The position numbers and the translations under genes were made by a program. The notes beneath the pieces were generated by a model. The model worked only from the letters and a program-made list of their open reading frames with translations, searched no databases and was not told the DNA's origin. 64,000 nucleotides of DNA from Clostridium sp. 26_21 (GTDB lineage Bacteria; Bacillota; Clostridia; TANB77; CAG-508): positions 124,001 through 188,000 of the forward strand of contig MNRO01000019.1 in NCBI GenBank assembly GCA_001915995.1, given 5' to 3'. Positions 17,370 to 26,359 of this stretch are shown here, one piece after another; the stretch's first letter is position 1, and every line of letters begins with the position of its first letter.

Positions 17370-18056
17370 ATGAGTATATTTGGAAAAAGAAACAATGTAA
17401 TAACATACACAGTAAATAAGGCAACAAATAGAGATATGTATATAACAATTCAAAATGGTGAAGTTATTGTAAATGCACCTTGGTATTTTACACAAAATAA
17501 AATCCAAGCAGTAGTTGAAGAAAAGAAAAATTGGATTCTAAGTAAAATAAATGAATATCAACAACAAAGTTCAAATATGCAATCTGTAAAAATATTTGGG
17601 AAAAATTATGATTTAAAAGTTGTATATTCAAATATTGATACTCCAGAATTAAATATAGAAGAAAATTATGAAATAAAAATAATATTACCAAATAAATATA
17701 GAAAAATAGGAAACAAACAAATTTTAAAAATGTCAATAAATAAAATGTATGAACAAATAGCAAAAAAAGAAATAGACAATATAATGGAAAAAATAAGACT
17801 AATACTAGGAATTGCACCAGAAGATTATTTTATAGAACAATTAGATGGTGAAATAGCAAAATGTACATCAAAAAAAGAAATCATAATTTCACCTGAAATT
17901 ATACAATTCAAAAGAGAAACAATTGAATATGTGATAGCACATGAATTTTGTCATTTAAAATATAAAACACATTGTAAAAGTTTTAATGATATAATGGAAG
18001 AAAATTTCGAAAATTACATAAGAATTGAAAATGAATTAAGTGGATATAAATTTTAA
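17370..18056 (+). CDS. YgjP-like (DUF45) zinc metallopeptidase-type protein
   Basis: A 228-residue protein of the YgjP/DUF45 family (SprT/WLM-like gluzincins). The zinc motif HEFCH with downstream LKYKTHCKSF (near residues 191-206) gives HExxH-x-H-type ligands. Glu is conserved, so a hydrolase activity is possible, although no family member's substrate is firmly known to me. The N-terminal half is beta-rich (YTVNKATNRDMYITIQNGEVIVNAP). GGAGG lies upstream of the ATG. The stop codon sits inside a hairpin terminator. Its own promoter and terminator make it a single-gene unit. Confidence 0.82.
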   Translation: MSIFGKRNNVITYTVNKATNRDMYITIQNGEVIVNAPWYFTQNKIQAVVEEKKNWILSKINEYQQQSSNMQSVKIFGKNYDLKVVYSNIDTPELNIEENYEIKIILPNKYRKIGNKQILKMSINKMYEQIAKKEIDNIMEKIRLILGIAPEDYFIEQLDGEIAKCTSKKEIIISPEIIQFKRETIEYVIAHEFCHLKYKTHCKSFNDIMEENFENYIRIENELSGYKF

Positions 18057-18073
18057 AATTATATCCACTTTTT
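18038..18073 (+). terminator. terminator overlapping the end of the YgjP-like gene
   Basis: AAGTGGATAT / ATATCCACTT stem with a TTTTT tail; the left arm is coding sequence. Confidence 0.8.
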
Positions 18074-18111
18074 AGAACATTGATAATCGTATAAAAAATG
18101 TCTATTAGCTA

Positions 18112-18140
18112 TTGCAAATTAAAATTAAGTGTGCTAATAT
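18112..18140 (+). promoter_or_regulatory. promoter of tRNA-Gln
   Basis: TTGCAA (18112-18117), 17-nt spacer, TAATAT (18135-18140), about 20 nt before the tRNA. Confidence 0.6.
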
Positions 18141-18160
18141 AAGGATGAATTAATTCATAT

Positions 18161-18235
18161 TGGGGCATCGCCAAGCGGTAAGGCATCGGACTCTGACTCC
18201 GACATTCCTGTGTTCGAATCACAGTGCCCCAGCCA
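18161..18235 (+). tRNA. tRNA-Gln(CTG)
   Basis: A complete cloverleaf: acceptor TGGGGCA / TGCCCCA, D-arm GCC...GGC, anticodon stem TCGGA / TCCGA with loop CTCTGAC (anticodon CTG at 18193-18195, reads CAG), T-arm CTGTG-TTCGAAT-CACAG, discriminator G and encoded CCA (18233-18235). The TGGGG start and AAGCGGTAA D-loop are typical of glutamine tRNAs. It is a lone tRNA, serving the rarer Gln codon of an AT-rich genome. Confidence 0.96.
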
Positions 18236-18273
18236 AAATAAATTTTTAAAAATTTATTGGAGGTGAGAACATA

Positions 18274-18894
18274 ATGAAAAAAAGGTATATAATTATAGGA
18301 ATAATAATTGGAATTATAATAATAGGAGGAATTATTGCAATGATAATAAATAATTCAAAAAAAGAAAATATAAATCAAGATGAAGATAAATATTCAAAAG
18401 GAACACATCATGCACAAATAACAATAAAAGATTATGGAACAATAAATGTAGAATTATATGCAGATATTGCACCAATTACAGTTGCAAATTTTGCAAAATT
18501 GGTAAATGAAGGTTTTTATAATGGATTAACATTTCATAGAATCATATCAGGATTTATGATTCAAGGTGGAGATCCAAATGGTAATGGGACTGGTGGAAGT
18601 GATGAAAATATAAAAGGTGAATTTGCACAAAATGGTGTAAAGAATACACTTTCTCATACTAGAGGTGTAATTTCAATGGCAAGATCGATGGCTTATAATA
18701 GTGCTAGTTCACAATTTTTTATAATGCATAAAGATTATACTGGATTAGATGGAGCCTATGCTGCATTTGGAAAAGTAACAAGTGGAATCGAAATTGTAGA
18801 CAAAATATGTGAAGATGTAAAAATAGAAGATGATAATGGTACAGTATTAAAAGAAAATCAACCAGTTATAGAAAAAATAGAAATGATAGATTAA
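18274..18894 (+). CDS. membrane-anchored peptidyl-prolyl cis-trans isomerase (cyclophilin)
   Basis: A 206-residue cyclophilin-type prolyl isomerase with an N-terminal membrane anchor (residues 4-27, IIIGIIIGIIIIGGIIAMII). No lipobox Cys is present, so it is membrane-tethered facing outward rather than a lipoprotein. The catalytic core begins near residue 45: FAKLVNEGFYNGLTFHRII, SGFMIQGGDPNGNGTGG (Arg/Phe/Met/Gln of the active site), ISMARS, SASSQFFI. The tail YAAFGKVTSGIEIVDKI is also typical. It likely helps fold secreted proteins, perhaps the wall and pilus proteins of this region. GGAGGTGAG precedes the ATG. Confidence 0.93.
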   Translation: MKKRYIIIGIIIGIIIIGGIIAMIINNSKKENINQDEDKYSKGTHHAQITIKDYGTINVELYADIAPITVANFAKLVNEGFYNGLTFHRIISGFMIQGGDPNGNGTGGSDENIKGEFAQNGVKNTLSHTRGVISMARSMAYNSASSQFFIMHKDYTGLDGAYAAFGKVTSGIEIVDKICEDVKIEDDNGTVLKENQPVIEKIEMID

Positions 18895-18943
18895 AAAAAC
18901 TCATAGATATATTCTAATAAAGAATTATACCTATGAGTTTTTT
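18894..18943 (+). terminator. terminator after the cyclophilin gene
   Basis: AAAAAACTCATAG / CTATGAGTTTTTT stem around a 24-nt loop. Confidence 0.8.
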
Positions 18944-19040
18944 CTTCATTTATTATAAAATAACTTGTAAAAATAATATATTTAGTGTACAATAATCATG
19001 GAAAAAAATAAATATAAATAATATAAAATAAGTCAAAAAG

Positions 19041-19086
19041 AAAGGAGAAATTCGTATAACAAAATAAATTATACGAGTAAAACAAA
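19041..19086 (+). promoter_or_regulatory. Shine-Dalgarno separated from its start codon by a hairpin (femX-like gene)
   Basis: AAAGGAG (19041-19047) is 39 nt from the ATG at 19087, too far for direct use. Between them lies a perfect 8-bp hairpin TCGTATAA / TTATACGA (19052-19059 / 19069-19076) that extends to 10 pairs with one G-U. If the stem forms, only about 10 nt remain between site and ATG. An in-frame TAA at 19078-19080 excludes an upstream start. Confidence 0.6.
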
Positions 19087-20142
19087 ATGAGAATAGTAAC
19101 AGATGAGAAAGATAGACAATCATATAAAGAATTTTTAGAAAAACATGAAAGGTGTAATTTTCAACAATCACCAGAATGGGCAAAAGTAAAAGGAAATTGG
19201 ATAAATGAAATAGTATTAGCAGAAGATGAAAGTGGAAAAATAATTGGAGCAGTAAGTATTTTAATAAGAAAAATACCTGTTTTTGGAAATATAATGTATT
19301 CATCAAGAGGGCCAACATGTGATATACATGATATATCTGTAATGAAACAACTAACAGATGGAATCAAAGAATTAGCAAAAAAATATAAAGCAATTGTATA
19401 TAAAGCAGAACCAGATATTTTAAGTAGTGATGAAGAATATAGAAAGATAGTAACAAGTTTAGGATATAAAATAAAAGATGATGCCAAAAATTTTAGAGAA
19501 GAAATTCAACCAAGATATGTATTTAGACTAGATATAAAAAATAAAACAGAAGACGAAATTTTTGCAGGATTTCATTCAAAAACAAGATATAATGTGCGTT
19601 TGGCAATAAAAAAAGGTGTTGAAGTAAAAGAAGGAACAAGAGAGGATTTAAAAGATTTTCATAAAATAATGGTTGAAACAGGAGCAAGAGATGGATTTAT
19701 AATAAGACCATTATCATATTTTGAGAAAATGTATGATGAAATGGCTCCAGAACATATGAAATTATTAATGGCATATCATGATGGAAAGCCAATATCAGGA
19801 GTAATACCAATTTTCTATGGTAATAAAACATGGTATTTATATGGTGCTAGTAGTAATGAACATAGAAATTTAATGCCAAATTATTTATTACAATGGGAAA
19901 TGATAAAGATGGCAATAGCAAGAAAAGATGATGTGTATGACTTTAGAGGAGTTTCAGGAGTTGTAGACGAAAATCACCCACAATATGGATTATATAGATT
20001 TAAAAAAGGATTTGGAGCAACATTTACAGAATTTGTAGGAGAAGTTTATATTCCATTTAAACCATTTACTTATTCTTTATATAAATTTTCAGAAAAAACA
20101 TTCAGAAATTTAAGAGGATTAAAGACGAAATTCAAAAAATAA
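19087..20142 (+). CDS. FemAB-family peptidoglycan aminoacyltransferase (FemX-like)
   Basis: A 351-residue transferase of the Fem family, which use aminoacyl-tRNA to add amino acids to the lipid II stem peptide. Family landmarks: FQQSPEWAKVKGNW (residues 24-37), NIMYSSRGPTCD, GFHSKTRYNVRLAIKKGVEVKEG (about 156-178), PISGVIPIFYGNKTWYLYGASS, NYLLQWEMIKMA and YDFRGVSG with GLYRFKKGFGATFTEFVGE at the end. These are double-GNAT fold residues. Alanine racemase follows 33 bp downstream, which fits a wall-precursor operon. Translation start is set by an in-frame TAA just upstream; its ribosome binding site is displaced by a hairpin. Confidence 0.9.
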   Translation: MRIVTDEKDRQSYKEFLEKHERCNFQQSPEWAKVKGNWINEIVLAEDESGKIIGAVSILIRKIPVFGNIMYSSRGPTCDIHDISVMKQLTDGIKELAKKYKAIVYKAEPDILSSDEEYRKIVTSLGYKIKDDAKNFREEIQPRYVFRLDIKNKTEDEIFAGFHSKTRYNVRLAIKKGVEVKEGTREDLKDFHKIMVETGARDGFIIRPLSYFEKMYDEMAPEHMKLLMAYHDGKPISGVIPIFYGNKTWYLYGASSNEHRNLMPNYLLQWEMIKMAIARKDDVYDFRGVSGVVDENHPQYGLYRFKKGFGATFTEFVGEVYIPFKPFTYSLYKFSEKTFRNLRGLKTKFKK

Positions 20143-20175
20143 ATGTGCAATTAATAATCGAGAGGAAGAAAAATA

Positions 20176-21291
20176 TTGAAAGAGCTATTAGTAGAAAAAA
20201 GTAAAATAAAAAATAATTTAAAAATAATTAATAATATAATAAATAAAAATGGAAAAAATGATAATGGAGAAAAAGTAAAATTAATAGCAGTTGTAAAAGG
20301 AAATGGATATGGATTAGATTTAGTTCAATATTCCAAATTTCTTGCTGATAATGGTGTTAAAATGTTTGCAGTTGCAACAGTTGAGGAAGCTTTAGAATTA
20401 AGAAAAGGTGGAATAAAAGATGATATATTAATGATGTCATCTACAGCCGTAAAAGAAGACATTCAAAAAATGTTGGATAAAAATATTATTTTAACAATAG
20501 GATCTAAAGAAGCAGGAGATGCAGTAAATAAATTAGCACAAAATAAAAAAGCAAGAGTTCATTTAAAAATAGATACTGGATTTGGAAGATATGGATTTAT
20601 ATATACTGAAAAAGAAAAAATGGTAGAAAATATTAAACAGTGGAATAACATACAAATAGAAGGAACATTTTCACACCTTTCATTAGCATTTTTTGGAAAT
20701 GGAAAAGAAGCACAAGAACAATTTAGTAGATTTATAGATTGTGTAGAAGTATTGAAAAAAGAAAAAATTGATACAGGAATGCTACATATATGTAATTCAT
20801 CTGCATTTCTTAGATTTACAAACATGTATTTAAATGCAGTAAGGATAGGGTCTGCTCTTTTAGGAAGATTATCAATTCCAAACACATGGGGATTTCAAAG
20901 AGTTGGAATATTAAAATCTAATGTTGCAGAAATAAAAACATTACCTAAAGGGTATAATATAGGATATTCAAATTCATATCAAACAAAAAAAGAAACAAAA
21001 GTTGCTGTAGTTCCATGTGGATATGCAGATGGATTCAATGTAATAGTTGATAAAGATATGTTTAGAAAAAGAGATAAGATAAGATATATAGTAAGAGATA
21101 TAAAAAATGCATTTAAGCAGCAACAAATTTTTGTGAAAATAAATGGAGAAAAGTTCAAAGTTCTTGGAAGACTTGGAATGTTTCATGTAACAGTTGATAT
21201 AACTGGAAAAAATATTAACATTGGAGATGAAGTAATGTTTGAAGTAAGTCCAATGTTGGTAGATAGTAAGATTGAAAGAAAATATATTTAA
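20176..21291 (+). CDS. alr: alanine racemase
   Basis: PLP enzyme that makes D-alanine for peptidoglycan. It is 371 residues, normal length. The PLP lysine is Lys41 in AVVKGNGYGLD. Further barrel motifs are IDTGFGRYGF, EGTFSHLSLA, HICNSSAF and VRIGSALLGR. The C-terminal segment GYNIGYSNSYQTKKETKVAVVPCGYADGF contains the region with the catalytic Tyr of the partner subunit. Compared with Bacillus Alr it is divergent in the C-terminal domain, so a broader amino-acid racemase is possible. Start codon is TTG with GAGAGGAAG just upstream. Co-directional with the FemX-like gene. Confidence 0.88.
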   Translation: MKELLVEKSKIKNNLKIINNIINKNGKNDNGEKVKLIAVVKGNGYGLDLVQYSKFLADNGVKMFAVATVEEALELRKGGIKDDILMMSSTAVKEDIQKMLDKNIILTIGSKEAGDAVNKLAQNKKARVHLKIDTGFGRYGFIYTEKEKMVENIKQWNNIQIEGTFSHLSLAFFGNGKEAQEQFSRFIDCVEVLKKEKIDTGMLHICNSSAFLRFTNMYLNAVRIGSALLGRLSIPNTWGFQRVGILKSNVAEIKTLPKGYNIGYSNSYQTKKETKVAVVPCGYADGFNVIVDKDMFRKRDKIRYIVRDIKNAFKQQQIFVKINGEKFKVLGRLGMFHVTVDITGKNINIGDEVMFEVSPMLVDSKIERKYI

Positions 21292-21326
21292 GTTATAAAT
21301 ATATTTGGCAAAAGGAGTTTATAAAA

Positions 21327-22400
21327 ATGGAAGAAAAAGAAGATGAAAAATATCGAGTTGTTAATATTAACTTTTTCAAAAAAGTATGGTATTCAATAAC
21401 AAAATTTGAAAAATATCCAGAAATGGCAACAGAAGGCCTTGGAAGAGCATTAAAATATTTGGCTATGATGTGTGCATTTATAACAGCATTCATGACAATC
21501 AGTTCATTTATTGAAATGAAAAAAGTTGTATTTGATTTATCAGAATATATAGAACAAAATATACCTGAGTTTTCTTATGAAGATGGTCAAATTCAAATGG
21601 ATACAGAAGAACCAATAATAATTGATAATATCCAATATGATGGAATAAATAGAATTATTATAAATCCATTACTAGAGAGTGATGAAGAAAAAGAAAAATT
21701 TGAAGCAGAAAATGATGCAACAGGAGTTACAATATACTTCTTTAAAAATCAAATTGTAATGAGAACAAAAGTTGATAATATAGATACAAAAATAAGTCCA
21801 TATACATATAAAGATTTTGTTCAAAATTATGCTGGAAATGATGTTAAATCATTTAGCAAAACACAATTAATAGAATATATGCGTAGTTCAAAAATGAATA
21901 ATTTCTATGGAAAATATATGATATCATCATTTATTTCATTATTATTAGTTGAAATTATGATCACATTAATAGATGCATTAGAAATTGCAGCATTTGGTTG
22001 GTTAACGACTATTATAACAAGAATTAGAATAAGGTTTGTTGCAATTTACAATATGGCTATATATGCATTAACATTACCAATGATATTAAATATGTTATAT
22101 ATTATAGTAAATTATTTTACAACATTTACTATAAGTTATTTCCAGGTTGCATATATAACAATTGCATATATTTATTTAGCAGCAGTAATTTTCTTATTAA
22201 AAGATGATTTATTAAAGAAATTGGAAGAAGTAGAAAAAATAAAAAAAGAACAAGAAAAAGTAAGAGAAGAAATAAAAGAACAGGAAGAAAATAAAGAACC
22301 AGAATCTAAAGAAGAAAAAGAACCAAAAGATGAAGATAAAACAGATGATGAGAATAAGGATACTCCTAATGGTCAAGAACCAGATGGCTCTGAGGCATAA
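21327..22400 (+). CDS. DUF1189-family membrane protein
   Basis: A 357-residue membrane protein resembling the DUF1189 family. N-terminal NFFKKVWYSITKFEKYPEMA precedes TM1 (about 47-65). A large outward domain follows (about 66-190, FEAENDATGVTIYFFKNQIVMRT). Then come three or four membrane segments (SSFISLLLVEIMITLIDAL, LTLPMILNMLYIIVNYF, AYIYLAAVIFLL). The cytoplasmic tail (about 295-357) is a highly charged Lys/Glu coiled-coil-like stretch. Function unknown; DUF1189 proteins are proposed to act in envelope or maltodextrin-related processes, but nothing here decides. AAAGGAG precedes the ATG, and ftsH follows. Confidence 0.75.
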   Translation: MEEKEDEKYRVVNINFFKKVWYSITKFEKYPEMATEGLGRALKYLAMMCAFITAFMTISSFIEMKKVVFDLSEYIEQNIPEFSYEDGQIQMDTEEPIIIDNIQYDGINRIIINPLLESDEEKEKFEAENDATGVTIYFFKNQIVMRTKVDNIDTKISPYTYKDFVQNYAGNDVKSFSKTQLIEYMRSSKMNNFYGKYMISSFISLLLVEIMITLIDALEIAAFGWLTTIITRIRIRFVAIYNMAIYALTLPMILNMLYIIVNYFTTFTISYFQVAYITIAYIYLAAVIFLLKDDLLKKLEEVEKIKKEQEKVREEIKEQEENKEPESKEEKEPKDEDKTDDENKDTPNGQEPDGSEA

Positions 22401-22451
22401 TAAAAATATAGGAAATGTGACTAGTACGGAATTTTAGAAAGGGTTATGAAA

Positions 22452-24260
22452 ATGAAAAAAGACAAAAAAAAGGAAGAAAACAAAAAATTAGATATAATAA
22501 AATTAGTAATATTAACAATTTTATTAATTGCGCTAATTGTTGTATCAATAGTAATAATTTTAAAACAACAAAAAAATGATGATGAACAAGATGACAAAGT
22601 TCTTGCATATACAGAATTATTAAAAGAAATTCAAAATAAAAATGTAGAAAAAATTGAAATGACAGTTGGAAGTACATCATTAAAAGTAAAACTAAAAAAT
22701 GAAGAAGAAGAGAAAAAAACAATAATACCAAATACTCAAGTATTTATGGAATTAATTCAAAGCCAAACACTTGAAGGAAATGAAATAAAATTAGAACAAA
22801 AAACAAGAAGTATAATTTCACAAATTCCATCATATTTCTTTTCAATATTACCAACAGCAATAATGGTAGCATTATTTATAATGATTTATAAAATGCAAGG
22901 TTTAGGTGATAAAGGGCAAGTTTATGAAGAAACAGAAAGAAAAACAAAAATTACATTTGATGATATTGCGGGATTAGATGAAGAAAAAGCAGAATTAAAA
23001 GAAATTGTAGAATTTTTAAAAGAACCAAAAAGGTTTACTGAAATGGGAGCAAAAATTCCAAAAGGAGTTTTATTATATGGAAAACCTGGAACAGGAAAAA
23101 CATTAATAGCGAAAGCAATTGCTGGAGAAGCAGATGTTCCATTTATATCTATGAGTGGATCAGAATTTATTGAAATGTTTGCAGGTCTAGGAGCGTCAAG
23201 AGTTAGAAAGTTATTTGAAAAGGCAAGAAAGATTTCACCATGTATAGTTTTTATTGATGAAATAGATGCAATAGGTTCAAGAAGAACAAGTAATAGTGGT
23301 GCAGAAACTGAAAACAATCAAACATTAAATCAATTATTAGTCGAAATGGATGGATTTTCATCAGAAGAAACAATTATAGTTTTAGCAGCAACAAATAGAC
23401 CAGAAATGCTTGATAAAGCATTATTAAGACCAGGAAGATTTGACAGACAAATAACAATACCTGCACCAGATATAGCTGGAAGAGAAGAAATCTTAAAAAT
23501 CCATTCAAAGGATAAAAAATTAGCTAATGATGTTTCATTACACAGTATTGCAGAAGATACAGCTGGATTTACAGGAGCTGAACTTGCTAATATTTTAAAT
23601 GAAGCGGCAATAATTGCAACCAAAAATCAACATAATGCAATAACAAATGATGATTTAGATGAAGCAGTAAAAAAAGTTACAGTTGGGCTAGAAAAAACAA
23701 GTAGAAAAATTTCAGACAAAGACAAAAAATTAACTGCATATCATGAAGCTGGACATGCAATTGTAAGTCAATTTTTACCAACACAAACAGCAGTAAAAGA
23801 AATATCAATTGTTCCAAGAGGCGTAGCTGGTGGATATACAATGTATAAATCAGACGAAGATAAATCATTTATTTCCAAAACAGAAATGGAAGAAAAATTG
23901 ATAGCATTACTTGGAGGAAGAGCTGCTGAAAAAATAGTTTTAGATGATATTTCAACAGGAGCAAGTAATGATATAGAAGTAGCAACAGAAATTGCTAAAA
24001 ATATGGTTACAGTATATGGAATGAGTGATGTTGTTGGTCCTATATGTTTAAAGAGTAGTGATGGAAATTATGAATATCAATTATTAGGAAATAATATGGA
24101 AGATATAATAGGTCAAGAAGTAAAAAAACTTATAGATACAGCATATAAAAGTGCTCAACAAATTTTATTACAAAATATGGATCTATTACATGCAATAGCT
24201 GCAGAACTAATAGCAAAAGAAAAGATAAATGAAGAAGAATTTAATAAATTCTTTATGTAA
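22452..24260 (+). CDS. ftsH: ATP-dependent zinc metalloprotease FtsH
   Basis: Membrane-bound hexameric AAA+ protease that degrades misassembled membrane and regulatory proteins. About 602 residues. N-terminal TM (LVILTILLIALIVVSIVIIL), an extracytoplasmic domain (about 45-115), second TM (SYFFSILPTAIMVALFIMIY), then AAA domain: Walker A YGKPGTGKT, Walker B CIVFIDEIDAIG, SRH ALLRPGRFDRQI. The pore region reads FIEMFAGLGAS. The protease HExxH is in AYHEAGHAIV and the third zinc ligand in TGASNDIEVAT. The ATG at 22452 is preferred (AAAGGG 8 nt upstream) over the ATG 6 nt earlier. Confidence 0.96.
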   Translation: MKKDKKKEENKKLDIIKLVILTILLIALIVVSIVIILKQQKNDDEQDDKVLAYTELLKEIQNKNVEKIEMTVGSTSLKVKLKNEEEEKKTIIPNTQVFMELIQSQTLEGNEIKLEQKTRSIISQIPSYFFSILPTAIMVALFIMIYKMQGLGDKGQVYEETERKTKITFDDIAGLDEEKAELKEIVEFLKEPKRFTEMGAKIPKGVLLYGKPGTGKTLIAKAIAGEADVPFISMSGSEFIEMFAGLGASRVRKLFEKARKISPCIVFIDEIDAIGSRRTSNSGAETENNQTLNQLLVEMDGFSSEETIIVLAATNRPEMLDKALLRPGRFDRQITIPAPDIAGREEILKIHSKDKKLANDVSLHSIAEDTAGFTGAELANILNEAAIIATKNQHNAITNDDLDEAVKKVTVGLEKTSRKISDKDKKLTAYHEAGHAIVSQFLPTQTAVKEISIVPRGVAGGYTMYKSDEDKSFISKTEMEEKLIALLGGRAAEKIVLDDISTGASNDIEVATEIAKNMVTVYGMSDVVGPICLKSSDGNYEYQLLGNNMEDIIGQEVKKLIDTAYKSAQQILLQNMDLLHAIAAELIAKEKINEEEFNKFFM

Positions 24261-24286
24261 TAATTAATAAAAAGGAGAAACAAAGG

Positions 24287-25039
24287 ATGGAAGAATTTGC
24301 AGAATATATTTTAAATGAGGAAGATTTAATAGCTAAGGAAGAAATAATATATTTTTTAGCACCAAAGTTAGGAATTAATTTTGATAAAGCCACAATATTT
24401 AAAACTGAAATAGCAAGAATGTTTTTAAAGTATACAAAAATAAGATTAGATCATAATTTAATATTAACTGCATGCCTACTATGTAATTGTAAAAAAGTTG
24501 ACGATGCTCAAAAAATGGGAAAAGTTCAAATATATGCAATAGAAGGTGCGCAATTATTAAAAAAATTAGGATTTGATGCAAGATTCTGTAAAATATGTGA
24601 AGGTGTAAATAGATATAGTGAACAAGAGAAAAGAGAGCCTGAAAGTGATATTCTAGAATTAGTAGATCAATTTGGAGGAATGTTATTAGATAGACCAGAA
24701 AGAATAGGATTAAATCCAGATGAAGCATTAGTTTTACTAGAACATAGAAACTTAAAAAATGAATATAATAGATATTTAGAAAGTTTTAGAGAATTTGCAC
24801 AAGCTTTTGATAAAATATATATTCAAGGTGTTGTAAATACAACTATTTTTGCGAGATTGCAAAAATTAGTTAGAGAATCAAAAGATGTTCCAGAATTTGT
24901 GAACAAACTTTCTGTAGATTATTCTGTTACTGTTGACCAAAAAATAGTAGAAGTATTGAAAAATACAACTGTTGAAACAGAAAATAAATCATTATTTACA
25001 AATGAAACAAAAGAAAAAATATTAAAACATATAGAATAA
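24287..25039 (+). CDS. conserved hypothetical protein, HD-like helical
   Basis: A 250-residue soluble, helix-rich protein that I do not recognise securely. The N-terminal half (IIYFLAPKLGINFDK, LDHNLILTACLLCNCKK, GAQLLKKLGFDARFCKICEGVNRY) has the helix pattern of HD-superfamily proteins, with a possible His-Asn and CNCKK/CKICEG cysteines in place of a full HD motif. The second half continues ILELVDQFGGMLLDRPERIGL and LLEHRNLKNEYNRYLESFREFA. It lies between ftsH and the EndoQ-like gene, with 26 bp and 44 bp gaps, suggesting one operon. AAAGGAG precedes the ATG. Enzyme activity cannot be inferred without the metal ligands being confirmed. Confidence 0.6.
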   Translation: MEEFAEYILNEEDLIAKEEIIYFLAPKLGINFDKATIFKTEIARMFLKYTKIRLDHNLILTACLLCNCKKVDDAQKMGKVQIYAIEGAQLLKKLGFDARFCKICEGVNRYSEQEKREPESDILELVDQFGGMLLDRPERIGLNPDEALVLLEHRNLKNEYNRYLESFREFAQAFDKIYIQGVVNTTIFARLQKLVRESKDVPEFVNKLSVDYSVTVDQKIVEVLKNTTVETENKSLFTNETKEKILKHIE

Positions 25040-25043
25040 AGAA

Positions 25044-25083
25044 AAGGAGGATATGCTAGCTTTTTAGCTAGCATAAACTAGAA
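25044..25083 (+). promoter_or_regulatory. Shine-Dalgarno separated from its start codon by a hairpin (EndoQ-like gene)
   Basis: AAGGAGG (25044-25050) is 33 nt from the ATG at 25084. A perfect 9-bp hairpin TATGCTAGC / GCTAGCATA with a TTTTTA loop (25052-25075) sits in between. With the stem folded, 1 + 8 = 9 nt remain between site and ATG, the optimal distance. This is the same layout as at 19041-19086. There is no long U-tail after the stem, so it is not a terminator. Confidence 0.65.
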
Positions 25084-26277
25084 ATGTACGAAGTATTTGC
25101 AGATTTACATGTTCACATAGGAAGAAGTGAAAATGGAAAACCAATAAAAATTACAGCAGCAAGAAGTTTAAATTTTGCTAATATTGCAAAAGAATGTGCT
25201 GAAAGAAAAGGAATAAATATAGTAGGAATAATAGACTGTGCATCACCATATGTAATAGAAGATATTGAAAAATTTCTTCAAACAGGAGAAGCATATGAAT
25301 TAAAAGATGGTGGAATAATTTATAAAGACAAAGTTTGTATATTGTTAGGAAGTGAAGTAGAAACATCAGAAAAAGGAAGAAATGGAAAAAAAGGAGCAGC
25401 ACATAATATATGTTTTTTTCCACATTTAAACGATATAAAAGCATTCTCACAAGAAATGAGTCATCATATAAAAAATATTACATTAAGTACGCAAAGATCT
25501 GATTTATCTGGATATGATTTAATAGATATAGTAGAAAAATATAATGGAATATTAATACCTGCACATATATTTACACCATTTAAAAGCTATTATGGAAATT
25601 GTACTGATAGAATAGAAAATATATTTAAAGAAAAATATAATAAGATATTTGCAGTAGAATTAGGCTTAAGTTCAGATACATACTTAGCAGATATGATTTC
25701 AGAATTAGAAGGAAAAACATTTGTTACAAATTCAGATGCACATTCTCTTCCTAAAATAGCAAGAGAATATAATAAAATGTTAGTAGATGATATAAGTTTT
25801 AAAGAAGTGGTAAAAGCATTAAAAAACGAAGATGGTCGAAAAGTTTTGGTAAACTATGGATTAGATCCAAAGCTTGGAAAATATCATAGAACACATTGTG
25901 ATAATTGTGACTGTACAATTGAAACAAAGGAACCAGTAGATAAATGCCCAAATTGTGGAAGTGATAAAGTAACATTTGGAGTTTTTGATAGAATAGAATT
26001 AATAAAAGATAAAGAAGAATCAAAAAGTCCTGAAAATAGACCACAATATGTTTATCAAATACCATTAAATTTTATTCCTGGAGTAGGTGGAAAAACAATT
26101 GATAAATTGTTAGAGGTCTTTGATACAGAAATGAATATTTTACATAAATTATCAAATGATGATATAGAAGCTGTTGTTGGAGAAAAAATTGCAAAAAATA
26201 TTATAAATGCACGAGAAGGAAAAATGAAAGTAGAAGCTGGTGGAGGCGGAATATACGGAAAAGTATCAGCAGAATAG
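25084..26277 (+). CDS. EndoQ-like PHP-domain DNA repair nuclease
   Basis: A 397-residue protein of the TIGR00375/endonuclease Q family, PHP-fold enzymes that cut DNA 5' of deaminated bases. N-terminal ADLHVHIGRS (7-16) supplies the first PHP metal histidines; IVGIIDCASP, GSEVETSE, AAHNICFFPHL, IPAHIFTPF and TNSDAHSLPKIARE provide the remaining metal-site residues. A zinc ribbon follows at about residues 272-298 (HCDNCDCTI ... CPNCGSDKV). The C-terminus has a helix-hairpin-helix-like stretch (IPGVGGKTIDKLLEVF). The start agrees with the family's N-terminus, although its ribosome binding site is displaced by a hairpin. Likely co-transcribed with spoIIM downstream. Confidence 0.85.
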   Translation: MYEVFADLHVHIGRSENGKPIKITAARSLNFANIAKECAERKGINIVGIIDCASPYVIEDIEKFLQTGEAYELKDGGIIYKDKVCILLGSEVETSEKGRNGKKGAAHNICFFPHLNDIKAFSQEMSHHIKNITLSTQRSDLSGYDLIDIVEKYNGILIPAHIFTPFKSYYGNCTDRIENIFKEKYNKIFAVELGLSSDTYLADMISELEGKTFVTNSDAHSLPKIAREYNKMLVDDISFKEVVKALKNEDGRKVLVNYGLDPKLGKYHRTHCDNCDCTIETKEPVDKCPNCGSDKVTFGVFDRIELIKDKEESKSPENRPQYVYQIPLNFIPGVGGKTIDKLLEVFDTEMNILHKLSNDDIEAVVGEKIAKNIINAREGKMKVEAGGGGIYGKVSAE

Positions 26278-26359
26278 ATTTAAAGTGAAATAAAGTTCTA
26301 AAAAAAATCTTTATTGAATAAAAATTATGTATAAAGTTTGTTTAATAAGGAGATTAAAA

